A DNA stretch of 64,000 bases from Microbacterium terregens (GTDB lineage Bacteria; Actinomycetota; Actinomycetes; Actinomycetales; Microbacteriaceae): contig NZ_BAAAWH010000001.1 of assembly GCF_039534975.1 (NCBI RefSeq), forward strand, positions 1,240,001-1,304,000, given 5' to 3'. Positions 43,497 through 53,870 of this stretch are shown here, one piece after another. The stretch's first letter is position 1. Every line of letters starts with the position of its first letter. The notes under the pieces were generated by a model that did not search any database, had not been told where the DNA came from, and saw only the letters and a program-made list of their open reading frames with translations. The position numbers and the translations under genes were made by a program.

Positions 43497-44874
43497 TTCC
43501 GGGGTAGCGCTCTCGAGAGTGAGACCTCGCGCCATCCCGCACACGCTGTTCGCGGGGATGGCTGCCTTCCTGATCGCCGGGATCCACGGAACCGCCCCTG
43601 AGTTCGTGTACGACGCCGCCCAGTACTGGGGCGGCGCCGTGGCGCTCGTGGCGGGCGAGAGTCCCGTGCTGCCTGGGAGCTTGCCCACGCGCGGAGTGCT
43701 CACGACCCTCGTCTACCTGGTGCCGGCGCTCGTCACGGCCGCCATCGGGCCGAGCTCAACCGTCTGGACGGTTCTGGTCTGGAACGCCGCCGTCGGCGCC
43801 GTGGTCGCGGCCGTGCTGCTGCCCCGGCTCGCCGGCGTGTTCTCGTCGGACCCGTCGGCTCCTCCGCCGGCCCTCCGAGTGTGGGTGTCGGCTCTGCTCG
43901 GTGGGTTCCTCATCTCTGGATTCGCGCCGTTCCCGCTCGTCGACATCTCCTCGGTAGCGCTTGCGCTCGCCGGATTCTACGGCCTCGTCGCGGGTCGCAG
44001 GTGGTGGGCATTCTGCCTCGCTGGGCTCGCCCTGACGGCTGCGGTGAATCTTCGACCCGGTATGATCGCGCCGATCCTGCTCGCCATCGGGGTGCTGCTC
44101 ATCGCCCATCCCAGGGCCGTTGCCCTGGCTGTTCCCGGGGTTCTCGTGGGGTTCTTGCCTCAGGTCATGCTCAACGTTCGGGTATGGGCACAGTGGAGCC
44201 CCGTGCCTCCCGAGACCATCCCGCTGAGCTCAGTGCAGGCGGGACCTGCGCCGTACACGCTGCGCTACGACACTGTGGCCTTCGCCGACCAACGACCCCA
44301 GCAGTGGTACTGCGATCCCGCCTATGCGGCTCAACTCGTCTCCGATCCGGTATCGCACAACCAGTTCGGCGTCGTGGCCTCGGCGTTCCAGCACCTGCCC
44401 GACTCTCTCTGGTTCATGACCCGCAAGGCGGCGGCGAATCTGCACTGGTCGTTCGCGACGCCCTATGAGAACTCGCCCGGTGAAGGATCCCTCGTCATGG
44501 CGCTCCTCGTCATCGCCGTCTCCGCCTTCGGGGTGGTCGCGCTCGTCCGTGCGGCGATCCGGGCGCGCTCCGATCGCCGCAGGCTCGTGACGACCCTCGC
44601 GATGATCGGCTTCTGGTCCGGCGCGCTGGGGACACTGATCTTCTCGACGCCGGAGACGCGATTCGCGCTGCCGCTCGTGCTGGTCGGGCTGATCGGGGTC
44701 GTGGCCACCGTTCCCGCGACCGCGCGGTTCAGCGCTCCCTCACGTGGCACGGTCGTGGCCGTTGCGTGCGGGCTCGTGCTGACCGTCGCTCTTTTCCTAG
44801 CCGGCGTGGAGGCGCTGACCCACGCCCTCCCACCCGGACCCGTGATCGACGCCGCGGACTGCGCGACGCGCTAG
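43489..44874 (+). CDS. Polytopic membrane protein, family A (copy 2), GT-C-like
   Basis: A 461-residue paralogue of the protein at 40413-41789 with the same layout: EFVYDAAQYWGGAVAL in the first loop, LRYDTVAFADQRPQQWYCDP, LHWSFATPYENSPGEGS, FSTPETRFALPLVLVGL and a C-terminal HALPPGP...C tail. It overlaps the end of the family B gene by 8 bases, so the A and B proteins are made from one message and may form a pair. Between the helices about residues 185-330 there is a long outside loop, where the acceptor could bind. No known family name can be given. Confidence 0.7.
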   Translation: MTDSGVALSRVRPRAIPHTLFAGMAAFLIAGIHGTAPEFVYDAAQYWGGAVALVAGESPVLPGSLPTRGVLTTLVYLVPALVTAAIGPSSTVWTVLVWNAAVGAVVAAVLLPRLAGVFSSDPSAPPPALRVWVSALLGGFLISGFAPFPLVDISSVALALAGFYGLVAGRRWWAFCLAGLALTAAVNLRPGMIAPILLAIGVLLIAHPRAVALAVPGVLVGFLPQVMLNVRVWAQWSPVPPETIPLSSVQAGPAPYTLRYDTVAFADQRPQQWYCDPAYAAQLVSDPVSHNQFGVVASAFQHLPDSLWFMTRKAAANLHWSFATPYENSPGEGSLVMALLVIAVSAFGVVALVRAAIRARSDRRRLVTTLAMIGFWSGALGTLIFSTPETRFALPLVLVGLIGVVATVPATARFSAPSRGTVVAVACGLVLTVALFLAGVEALTHALPPGPVIDAADCATR

Positions 44875-44894
44875 CCGCGCGACGTTCCCCCCGG

Positions 44895-45806
44895 TCAGCC
44901 CTTGGCGAGGGCGAGGAACTGTTCGTAGTCGCGGATGTAGTCCGCGTCCTCGTACGGGCGCGAGGCGAACACCACGAGCACGGCATCGGGGCTGTAGTCA
45001 TACTGAGTGCCCCACGTCATCGCAGGCATGTGCAGGCCCAGAGAGGGATCGTCGAGCACGTACTCGTTGCGGCTGGTGCCGTCGTCGACGATGCACGAGA
45101 CGCTGCCTGTGAGACAGACCAGGAACTGCTCGCACTGCCGGTGGGCGTGCTCGCCGCGCACCTCTTTGGAAGGCACGCCGTGCACGAAGAACACGCGCTG
45201 GGGCGCGAAGGGAAGGTCGCCGGGCAGGTCGATGGGCAGCAGATCGCCGCGGATATCGCTCACGGTCCGCAGTGGCGTGATGCCCTCTGGGGCGGTCGCC
45301 GTGGGTGGCTTCGACGCGGTCGGGTTGGCGGTCTCGGCGTATCCGACGATGCGTGCGGGGTTACCCACCACGATCGCGTACGGAGGCACATCCTTGGTCA
45401 CGACGGCGCCGGCGCCGATCATCGCGCGACGGCCGACGCGGATGCCGGGAAGAATGACGGCGGCGCCACCGATCGAGGCGCCGTCCTCGATCACGGTTTC
45501 GGCGAACGACTCGGGGTACTGCTTGCTTCGTGGAAACGGGTCGTTTGTGAACGTCGCGTTCGGGCCGACGAAAACGTCGTCGCCGAGGCGGATCCCGTCC
45601 CACACCTGGACGCCCGACTTGAGCGTCACCCTGTCGCCGATAACGACGTCGTTCTCGACGAACACGTGGTCGTTGATGTTGACGTCCTCGCCGATGATGG
45701 CGCCCGGCAGCACATGGGAGAACGCCCAGACGCGCGTGCGGTCACCCACGTGTACGCTCTCGCAGATCCCCTGGGGGTGGACGAAATAACCGGCATCATC
45801 AGCCAT
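44895..45806 (-). CDS. Fused sugar N-acetyltransferase / dTDP-4-keto-6-deoxyhexose 3,4-ketoisomerase
   Basis: A 303-residue two-domain enzyme. Residues 1-~158 are a left-handed beta-helix acyltransferase with hexapeptide repeats (VGDRTRVWAFSHVLPGAIIGEDVNI, split here as GDRTRVWAF and GAIIGEDVNIND) and VVTKDVPPYAIVVGNPARIVGY. Residues ~178-303 are a cupin of the FdtA/QdtA group with His220 and His222 in VRGEHAHRQCEQFLV. The ketoisomerase moves the keto group from C4 to C3 of dTDP-4-keto-6-deoxyhexose; the acetyltransferase finishes the 3-amino sugar. The order matches the bifunctional FdtD described from Shewanella. The ATG has GAGGAG 7 bases upstream; it overlaps the gtrA-like stop by 8 bases. 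Confidence 0.85.
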   Translation of the reverse strand: MADDAGYFVHPQGICESVHVGDRTRVWAFSHVLPGAIIGEDVNINDHVFVENDVVIGDRVTLKSGVQVWDGIRLGDDVFVGPNATFTNDPFPRSKQYPESFAETVIEDGASIGGAAVILPGIRVGRRAMIGAGAVVTKDVPPYAIVVGNPARIVGYAETANPTASKPPTATAPEGITPLRTVSDIRGDLLPIDLPGDLPFAPQRVFFVHGVPSKEVRGEHAHRQCEQFLVCLTGSVSCIVDDGTSRNEYVLDDPSLGLHMPAMTWGTQYDYSPDAVLVVFASRPYEDADYIRDYEQFLALAKG

Positions 45807-46209
45807 CAGCGGGCTCCTCACGTTGGCGCTCTCGAAACACTATCCGTCCCGCGACGAAACCCAGAGGCGCCGTCACGATGACGCTCAGCCCGTTCAAGTA
45901 CTCGGGCCAGTCGAGCGCGCGGATCCCCGCGATCACCAGCAGGCCGACGAAGTAGATCACAAGGTAGCAGAGCGCGTAGACGAGGGCCGCGCGGTGCGAA
46001 CCGTCTCTTGTGAAGACCCAGCGGGCGGCGAAGACCGTGGAGAAGATGAGGCCGGCCGCGAACGCGATCGTGTAAGCGAGCCAGCTGGGCATGAGATAAC
46101 TCAGACCGATGAGCAGGGCCGTCGTCGCCACCGTGTTCGCTCCGCCGACAATCAGGAAGCGCCAGGCGGCGGCTCGGGTCGATCGTCCCTGGCGCGGGTC
46201 CTCGCTCAC
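45799..46209 (-). CDS. GtrA-like membrane protein
   Basis: A ~136-residue protein with four membrane helices and the GtrA signature RFLIVGGANTVATTALL near the start and a central FSTVFAARWVFTRDG. GtrA-type proteins are proposed flippases that turn polyprenyl-phosphate sugars to the outside face. The GTG (46209) overlaps the stop of the upstream GT2 gene as GTGA; a second GTG one codon earlier is also possible, and a longer open frame upstream lies inside the GT2 gene. It is followed by the fused acetyltransferase/isomerase, so the amino-sugar pathway and the flippase are co-expressed. Confidence 0.83.
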   Translation of the reverse strand: MSEDPRQGRSTRAAAWRFLIVGGANTVATTALLIGLSYLMPSWLAYTIAFAAGLIFSTVFAARWVFTRDGSHRAALVYALCYLVIYFVGLLVIAGIRALDWPEYLNGLSVIVTAPLGFVAGRIVFRERQREEPADG

Positions 46210-47135
46210 CACTCCTCGCGGCTCATCACGATCGAGGACGGTCGGCGCTTGGTGTTGTCGAAGATGCGCCACACATAGGCGCCGACGATGCCGATCGAGG
46301 TGATGGTCAGGAATGTGGAGAACAGGATCGTGAGCATGAGAGGCACATACCCCGGTTCAGTGATGCCACCGGCGATGTAGAAGCCGAGGATCACCGCCGC
46401 CACGACGACCACGACCGCCGTACCGAACACGCCGGTGATGAGCAGAAGGTCGAGCGGAAGGTTCGTGAACGCGAAGACGCTGTCAAGCAGGTACTTCACA
46501 CGCTTGCGGAACGTCCAGCTGCTCTTGCCATGCTCGCGTAGCTGGCGGCTGTAGGGGATCTCGGCGCGGCGGAAGCCCACCCAGTACAGCTGCGCGACGA
46601 GGCTCGAGTTGGCCTCGTCGAGCTGCACGAGCTCCTGCGCGACGGCACGGGTGCAGCCGAACACGTCGACCCCGCCCGGAGGCATGTCGCGAGCGATCGT
46701 GCGCCGGTACAGGCTCCAGAAGGTGCGTGACCCGAGGCTCGAGAGCGCAGGATCGCTGCGTGCCACGCGTCGCCCCACCGCCACGTCGACGGCGCCGCTG
46801 GCGAGCACGCGCTGGAATTCGACCATGAGCTCGGCGGGCTCCTGCAGGTCGGCCGCCATCACGCCGATCGATTCGCCCTTCGCGGCGGCCAGGCCGGTGC
46901 GGATGGCGGCGAACGAGCCGAAGTTGCGCGAATGTTGGAGTAGCTGCGATCGGAACGCGGCGTCGGGCAGCGCCGTTGCGAGGGCGGCATACGACCCGTC
47001 GGGGGAGCCGTCGACGACGAAGACGACCTCGCTCTGCGCGGGCAGATCGCTCATCAGCTCGGTCAGCCGAGCCAGGAGGGAGGGGATGTTCTCCTCGTTC
47101 CCGTACACGGGGATGACGATCGAGAAGTCCGTCAC
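46206..47135 (-). CDS. GtrB/ArnC-like polyprenyl-phosphate glycosyltransferase
   Basis: A 309-residue GT2 enzyme of the kind that puts a sugar on undecaprenyl phosphate at the inner face. The GT-A domain shows FSIVIPVYGNEENIPSLL, VVFVVDGSPDG, RNFGSFAAIRTGLAAA, and MAADLQEPAELM in place of DxD. Residues ~235-300 hold two membrane helices with a short loop, the layout of GtrB, ArnC and DPM1-like bacterial enzymes. The GTG start overlaps the aminotransferase stop as GTGA. Its neighbours make a dTDP amino sugar as the likely donor, which is inference. Confidence 0.86.
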   Translation of the reverse strand: MTDFSIVIPVYGNEENIPSLLARLTELMSDLPAQSEVVFVVDGSPDGSYAALATALPDAAFRSQLLQHSRNFGSFAAIRTGLAAAKGESIGVMAADLQEPAELMVEFQRVLASGAVDVAVGRRVARSDPALSSLGSRTFWSLYRRTIARDMPPGGVDVFGCTRAVAQELVQLDEANSSLVAQLYWVGFRRAEIPYSRQLREHGKSSWTFRKRVKYLLDSVFAFTNLPLDLLLITGVFGTAVVVVVAAVILGFYIAGGITEPGYVPLMLTILFSTFLTITSIGIVGAYVWRIFDNTKRRPSSIVMSREEW

Positions 47136-48247
47136 GTCAGGCTCCGGATGGCGGCCGACACCGTCTCGACCTCGCCGTCGGTGAGCTCGGGGAACAGAGG
47201 CAGGCTGAGGATCTCGACGCACGCGGTCGTGGTGCTCGGCAGGTCCTGTTGGGGCGCGAATCGCGCGAAGGCAGGCTGCTCCCAGTCAGGCAGCGGGAAG
47301 TGGATGTCGGTGGGGATGCCGGCGCCGGCGAGCTGTGCGCGTACGTTGTCGCGACGCGAGCTGCGGGCGATCGCGAGGTGGGCGGCGTGCTCCACACCGT
47401 CGGCGGGGAGCACGGTCAGCAGCTCGGGATCGAGGCCGGTCGTGGCATCCCGGTAGCGGGCGATGATGTCGCGGCGACGCTGGTTGAACCCGTCGACGAG
47501 CGGGAGCCGGATACGCAGGAACGCCGCCTGCAGCTCATCGAGGCGCGAATTCGTTCCGCCGGTGAGGGCGGCGTTGTACTTGCCGTCCCAGCCGTACTGC
47601 CGCAGCTGGCGCACGCGCGCCGCTATCTCGGGGGAGGCGGGCACGACGGCCCCGCCGTCGCCGATGGCGCCCAGGTTCTTGGTGGGGTAGAAGCTGAACG
47701 TGCCAGCGTGACCGAAGGTCGACGCGTGGCCATCGGGGCGGACCGCGCCGATGGCCTGCGCGCAGTCCTCGACGAGCGCAACGCCTCTCTCATCGCAGAG
47801 GGTGCGCAACGCGGCGGCGTCACCGAGGTAGCCGTACAGGTGGGTGACGACGACGACGCCGACGGCGTCCGTGAGCGCGTCGGAGACTGTCGCCACGGTC
47901 AGGCACAGCGTCTGCGGATCGACGTCGGCGTAGCGCGGGGTGTATCCCGCGCGCACCGTCGCAGTTGACGTGTAGGCACCGGCATTACCGGCTGTGAGCA
48001 CGACGCTCCGGCCCTGAGGCATGACAGCCTTGATCGCGAGCTCGAGGGCGTCCGTGCCGTTCGCGACGCCCACGGCGTCGCCGGCTCGGAGGTAGGCGGC
48101 GAGTTCCCTCTCGAATGCGGCGTGCTGTGCGCCGAGGACCGCATAGCCGGAGTCGACCACTGCGGCCGTCGCGTCCAGCAGGGCGTCGCGGTCGCGCGTC
48201 ATCCCCCTCGCGAGGTCATTGAACGGGACGCGGCGTTGCTCAGTCAT
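47132..48247 (-). CDS. DegT/DnrJ/EryC1-family sugar aminotransferase
   Basis: A 371-residue PLP enzyme that transfers an amino group, usually from glutamate, to a keto-sugar nucleotide. The Schiff-base lysine is Lys190 in SFYPTKNLGAIGDGGAV; other family parts are VPFNDLARG, GVANGTDALELA, VVVVTHLYGYLGD, VEDCAQAIGA and SRLDELQAAFLRIRL. Next to a 3,4-ketoisomerase it most probably makes dTDP-3-amino-3,6-dideoxyhexose, as FdtB or QdtB do. The ATG follows GGAG by 6 bases and overlaps the upstream membrane-protein stop as ATGA. Confidence 0.9.
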   Translation of the reverse strand: MTEQRRVPFNDLARGMTRDRDALLDATAAVVDSGYAVLGAQHAAFERELAAYLRAGDAVGVANGTDALELAIKAVMPQGRSVVLTAGNAGAYTSTATVRAGYTPRYADVDPQTLCLTVATVSDALTDAVGVVVVTHLYGYLGDAAALRTLCDERGVALVEDCAQAIGAVRPDGHASTFGHAGTFSFYPTKNLGAIGDGGAVVPASPEIAARVRQLRQYGWDGKYNAALTGGTNSRLDELQAAFLRIRLPLVDGFNQRRRDIIARYRDATTGLDPELLTVLPADGVEHAAHLAIARSSRRDNVRAQLAGAGIPTDIHFPLPDWEQPAFARFAPQQDLPSTTTACVEILSLPLFPELTDGEVETVSAAIRSLT

Positions 48248-49707
48248 TTGGGCTCCTTTTGGCCGATGTAGATGTTCACAGTCCCGGTCGGCTGTGCCAG
48301 CGTCGTCATGAGGCGCAGGTCTTCGCCCGTGTCTTCCGGGTCGCACAACACCGCACCTCCGGGTACGGGCGACGGTTCTTCGAAACACAACCACACGGGT
48401 GTGTCGTCGTCGTTCCACACCCGCGAGGCGGACGCCAGGTACTGCAGGGGGAAGCTGCGCTCGAGCCCAAACGTGCCCGAGTGATCGACGACCACGACAA
48501 CCTCGCCCTCGCCGGCCTCGCGGACGACGGGGCCGAGCGCATCGAGCAGGCGATGCTGGGTCTCGATGTACGGCTGCCAGTACTGGATGCCGCGCGCGCC
48601 GCCGATGGCCGAGAGCGCCACAAGGGCCGCCGCCAGCACTACCTCGAGACGGATGCGGCGACCGGTACTCGCGATGGGCCACACGAGGAGCGCGACGAAC
48701 AGTCCGAGGGAGATGACGTAACCGAGGCGGCCGATGTCGCTCAGCCAGCCGGTGTGACCGAAGTAGACGATCGTCGTCACGGGACTGAGGAACGCGATGC
48801 CGGTGATCAGCCAGCCCGCAGGGTGGGGGATCGCGCCCGCGAGCGCGAGGACCGCACCGAGGACTCCGACGGCGAGGACGCCGAGCAACACCAGCTCGCC
48901 CTGCGAGAACAGCGTTGCCTGTACGTAGGTGACGAGTTCGCGAAGGCTTCGGACGCCGGCGACCTCGATGTTGCCCATCTCGTAGCTCGTGCCGCTGGGG
49001 GAGATCAGGCGGGTGATGACGAGGGAATACACCGTCATAACCGCCGACGTCGTCGTGACGGCGGCGACCGCCCAGATGCGGCGCTTCCACGTGGTCTTAA
49101 CGACAAGTGCCACGGCGAGCGCCATCAGGGGAGCCGCGACCGCCGGTCCCGGGTACACCAGGAACCCGAGCAGCAGCACGACGCACGCCCAGATGATCCA
49201 GCGAACGCGTCCGGACTGCAGCCAGCGGATCAGCAGGCCGACGGCGAGCGCCAGCGCGAGCACCGCGGTCTGCGCCGGCAGGAACCGCTGTAGGTACCCA
49301 CCCGGCCAGAGCGGGTGCAGGGCGAGGAACAGCGCGACGGAGCCGCTCAGCCAAATGGAGCGCGACACGGGTCGGAGGGCCCAGACGATGACGGGCACCT
49401 GCGCGGCGGCGACCAGGCCGAGAATGAGGAAGATGCCCCCCGGCGCACCGTTCGCGACGGCGAGGCCGATGAGCGACGGGATCAGATGCAGCGGGCGGCT
49501 CAGCGTCCACTCGAGGTAGTTGGGGGCGAAGGCCCAGCCGCCGTTGCCGTTCCAGTCGGCTGCGAGCGGCCACTCCTCCAGGAACGCAACCTCCCACGGT
49601 CGGAAGTGCGCCGCGAAGACCAGCATCGTGCCGATGACCAGCGCTGTCGGCGGCACCCACGCGTGGCGCGTCAGCGCCGCATCGCGGTGAGCGCGGAAAG
49701 CAGTCAA
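48244..49707 (-). CDS. Polytopic membrane protein, family B (copy 2), GT-C-like
   Basis: A 487-residue paralogue of the protein at 42024-43496, with HFRPWEVAFLEEWPLAADW in the first outside loop, NYLEWTLSRPLHLIP, ALHPLWPGGYLQRFLPAQTA and the tail motifs VVVDHSGTFG, WLCFEEPSP and CDPEDTGEDLRL. About 11-12 helices are followed by an outside C-terminal domain with two conserved Cys. It is co-translated (ATGA overlap) with the aminotransferase, between rmlB and the Gtr-like genes, so it is the best candidate for the enzyme that transfers the flipped amino sugar. The start seems to be TTG with AGGA 8 to 9 bases upstream; a later start is possible. Confidence 0.7.
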   Translation of the reverse strand: MTAFRAHRDAALTRHAWVPPTALVIGTMLVFAAHFRPWEVAFLEEWPLAADWNGNGGWAFAPNYLEWTLSRPLHLIPSLIGLAVANGAPGGIFLILGLVAAAQVPVIVWALRPVSRSIWLSGSVALFLALHPLWPGGYLQRFLPAQTAVLALALAVGLLIRWLQSGRVRWIIWACVVLLLGFLVYPGPAVAAPLMALAVALVVKTTWKRRIWAVAAVTTTSAVMTVYSLVITRLISPSGTSYEMGNIEVAGVRSLRELVTYVQATLFSQGELVLLGVLAVGVLGAVLALAGAIPHPAGWLITGIAFLSPVTTIVYFGHTGWLSDIGRLGYVISLGLFVALLVWPIASTGRRIRLEVVLAAALVALSAIGGARGIQYWQPYIETQHRLLDALGPVVREAGEGEVVVVVDHSGTFGLERSFPLQYLASASRVWNDDDTPVWLCFEEPSPVPGGAVLCDPEDTGEDLRLMTTLAQPTGTVNIYIGQKEPK

Positions 49708-49797
49708 AGGGGGTGTCCTCCCGGGGGAGAGTTTAGGTGTCGTGCACCGCCGGGGGGAGTCGGCCGTGCGGGGGACTGAGGCTCGGATGAGCGAGCG

Positions 49798-51665
<1,868 letters not shown>

Positions 51666-51813
51666 AAGGGACCATCTTGCCAGGTCACGCCACCGCCCGC
51701 CGACGGACTGGTGGCGCTCGCTGCGTTGCGGCCTTCACACGCGACGAGACCGGCGCGCAGCCGACCTCGCGTGCGCCGAGGGCGGCTGTGCACAGTCCGG
51801 CGCATCTCGCCGG

Positions 51814-51819
51814 TATCCT
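51814..51819 (+). promoter_or_regulatory. -10 box of the gene at 51869
   Basis: TATCCT; the transcript would begin about 51826 and carry a ~43-base leader with a GGGC-GTTT-GCCC hairpin and a GAAAGG site before the GTG. Confidence 0.45.
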
Positions 51820-51868
51820 GTAGTGGGCGTTTGCCCGCCGGCGCCCGTCGTGAAAGGCCCTACTCCCT

Positions 51869-53827
51869 GTGACCTGGCTCGATCTTGCGTGGGCGGTGCT
51901 TGTCACCGTACTGATCGTGGCCGTCGTGGGCGGTGCGCTGTGCTGGGGTGTGGGGCTTCGCGGCTTTTCGGCGATTGCCATCGCGCCGGCCGCTGCCGTG
52001 ACCGTGATCGGGGTCACCGCCGTTGCCTCCGGGGCGGTAGGAATCCCGTGGTCGGTCTTCGTCGTTATCGTCGCTTCAGCCGTGATCGGCGTGGTGCTGT
52101 GGATCCTGCGCAGGAGAGTCTTCGCGCCGGCTCCACGAGGAGCGCGACATTCGCTCCGCGTTGATACAGGGCTTTTGGCGGGGCTCTCGCTTGCCGTCTG
52201 CCTGATCTGCTGGCGAGTGCTCACTGTCATCGGCGGAGCAGAAAACATTTCGCAGAGCTTCGACAACGTCTTTCATCTCAACGCACTCAGATACGTACTT
52301 GACACGGGGAACGCGTCTTCGTTGATGATCGGACGCATGACGAATCCCGCTGGTGGTCTGGGATTTTACCCGGCGGGCTGGCACGGATTGACCTCGCTGG
52401 TCGTGCAGGTGAGCGGGGTCTCGATACCTGTGGCGGTGAACGCCGTCACGGTTGTCACGGCTGCGGTGATCTGGCCGCTCGGGGCCATCCTGTTGGCCCG
52501 CGCGCTTCTCGGCTCTGGCGCCGCGGTGTCGATCGCGGCCGGCGTGCTCGCGGCCGCCTTCCCAAGTTTTCCGCTTCTGGTAATGGACTATGGAGTCCTG
52601 TACCCGTACCAGCTCGGACTCGCGCTCGTGCCGGTCGCGCTGACCGCCACTCTGAGAGCGCTCGGTCTTGCCGGCGACCGAGGCGGCCGCTTCCCGACCT
52701 GGTGGTGGTGGGTAATTCTCGCGGGCGCGATACCTGGCATTGCGATCGCGCATCCCGGTGCGTTCGTTTCGTGGGTCGCGTTGTCATTTCCGATGGCGGT
52801 TGCCTACGCGTGGTTGCAGTGGCGGGCATCCCGATCGTCCCGCGCCCGGTGGGCGGTGGCGGTCGGAAGCGTCGTGTACCTCGGCGCCGGCTTGCTCGTG
52901 CTGATCGTATTGCGCCCGCCCCTCGACGCGCGCGGGTGGCCGCTCCAGACGAGCATGCTTGATGCAGTGTGGCGGGTCCTCAGCGTCAGCATCTGGTACT
53001 CAGGCTCAGCGGTGCTGGCCGCCCTCGCTGTAGTCCTCGGTCTCCTCTGGGCAGTCATCCGTCCATCTCAGCAGTCGTTGATCGCCGTGGGCATGTTCGC
53101 AGTGGCAGCGATTCTGTTTGTCGTGGTTGCGGCACTTCCCCTGCCGCAGCTGCGTGACCTGCTGACAGGCAGCTGGTACAACAATCTTCCTCGACTCGCC
53201 GCGATGCTCCCTTTGGCTTCCGTTCCCCTCGGCGCATACGGTGTATCAGCGTCGTGCGATTGGCTTGCGGGTCGATGGCGTACCCCCCGCACGAGGGCGA
53301 GTTCCGCCGGCAATGCGCTGGCTAACGTGATCATCGCGGTTGCGATCGTTGCGGGCGTGGTCGGCACCCAAGTCGGAGCCATGAACAACGCGGTCGCGTC
53401 CGCTCAGAGCAGCTTCCGGCTCGACGAGGACTCCGCGCTGATCAACAGCGACGAGTGGGAGATACTGGCTCGGCTTGACGAACACGTTCCCCCTGGAGTG
53501 TTCGTCGCGGGCAATCCGTACACCGGTGCGTCCCTTGCATATGCCCTTGCTGACCGTCCCGTCCTCATGCCGCACATCCTGATGGAGGTCACCGACGACA
53601 TCCAGGCGTTGAACGATGGTCTCGCCTCAGCAGGGTCCGCAAGTGCGGCGTGCGACGCAGTGAATGCGCTGAACGTGGGCTTCGTGCTCGACTTCGGTCG
53701 TGGCGAGGTGCACGGGGCCGATCACACGCCTCCCGGTTTCGTCGACCTCGCCGAATCGGATGCCGTGACAGAGGTCGACCGGGAGGGCGACGCCTCGCTC
53801 TACAAGATCGTCGCATGCCAACGGTGA
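51869..53827 (+). CDS. Large polytopic membrane protein, DUF6541-like, GT-C type
   Basis: A 652-residue membrane protein with about 14 helices followed by a ~170-residue outside C-terminal domain. The segment ENISQSFDNVFHLNALRYV in a loop after helix 4 is typical of actinobacterial DUF6541 proteins, considered GT-C-like glycosyltransferases or glycan polymer proteins. It is unrelated in detail to families A and B nearby. The coding DNA is lower in G+C (around 60%) than its neighbours. A GT2 gene follows after 43 bases with its own -10 box. Substrate unknown. Confidence 0.75.
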   Translation: MTWLDLAWAVLVTVLIVAVVGGALCWGVGLRGFSAIAIAPAAAVTVIGVTAVASGAVGIPWSVFVVIVASAVIGVVLWILRRRVFAPAPRGARHSLRVDTGLLAGLSLAVCLICWRVLTVIGGAENISQSFDNVFHLNALRYVLDTGNASSLMIGRMTNPAGGLGFYPAGWHGLTSLVVQVSGVSIPVAVNAVTVVTAAVIWPLGAILLARALLGSGAAVSIAAGVLAAAFPSFPLLVMDYGVLYPYQLGLALVPVALTATLRALGLAGDRGGRFPTWWWWVILAGAIPGIAIAHPGAFVSWVALSFPMAVAYAWLQWRASRSSRARWAVAVGSVVYLGAGLLVLIVLRPPLDARGWPLQTSMLDAVWRVLSVSIWYSGSAVLAALAVVLGLLWAVIRPSQQSLIAVGMFAVAAILFVVVAALPLPQLRDLLTGSWYNNLPRLAAMLPLASVPLGAYGVSASCDWLAGRWRTPRTRASSAGNALANVIIAVAIVAGVVGTQVGAMNNAVASAQSSFRLDEDSALINSDEWEILARLDEHVPPGVFVAGNPYTGASLAYALADRPVLMPHILMEVTDDIQALNDGLASAGSASAACDAVNALNVGFVLDFGRGEVHGADHTPPGFVDLAESDAVTEVDREGDASLYKIVACQR

Positions 53828-53855
53828 CTCCTGCAGACGGCTCGAATGCCGCGGC

Positions 53856-53861
53856 TAGAAT
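53856..53861 (+). promoter_or_regulatory. -10 box of the GT2 gene at 53871
   Basis: TAGAAT, 9 bases before the ATG. Confidence 0.5.
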
Positions 53862-53870
53862 GGGCGGACT

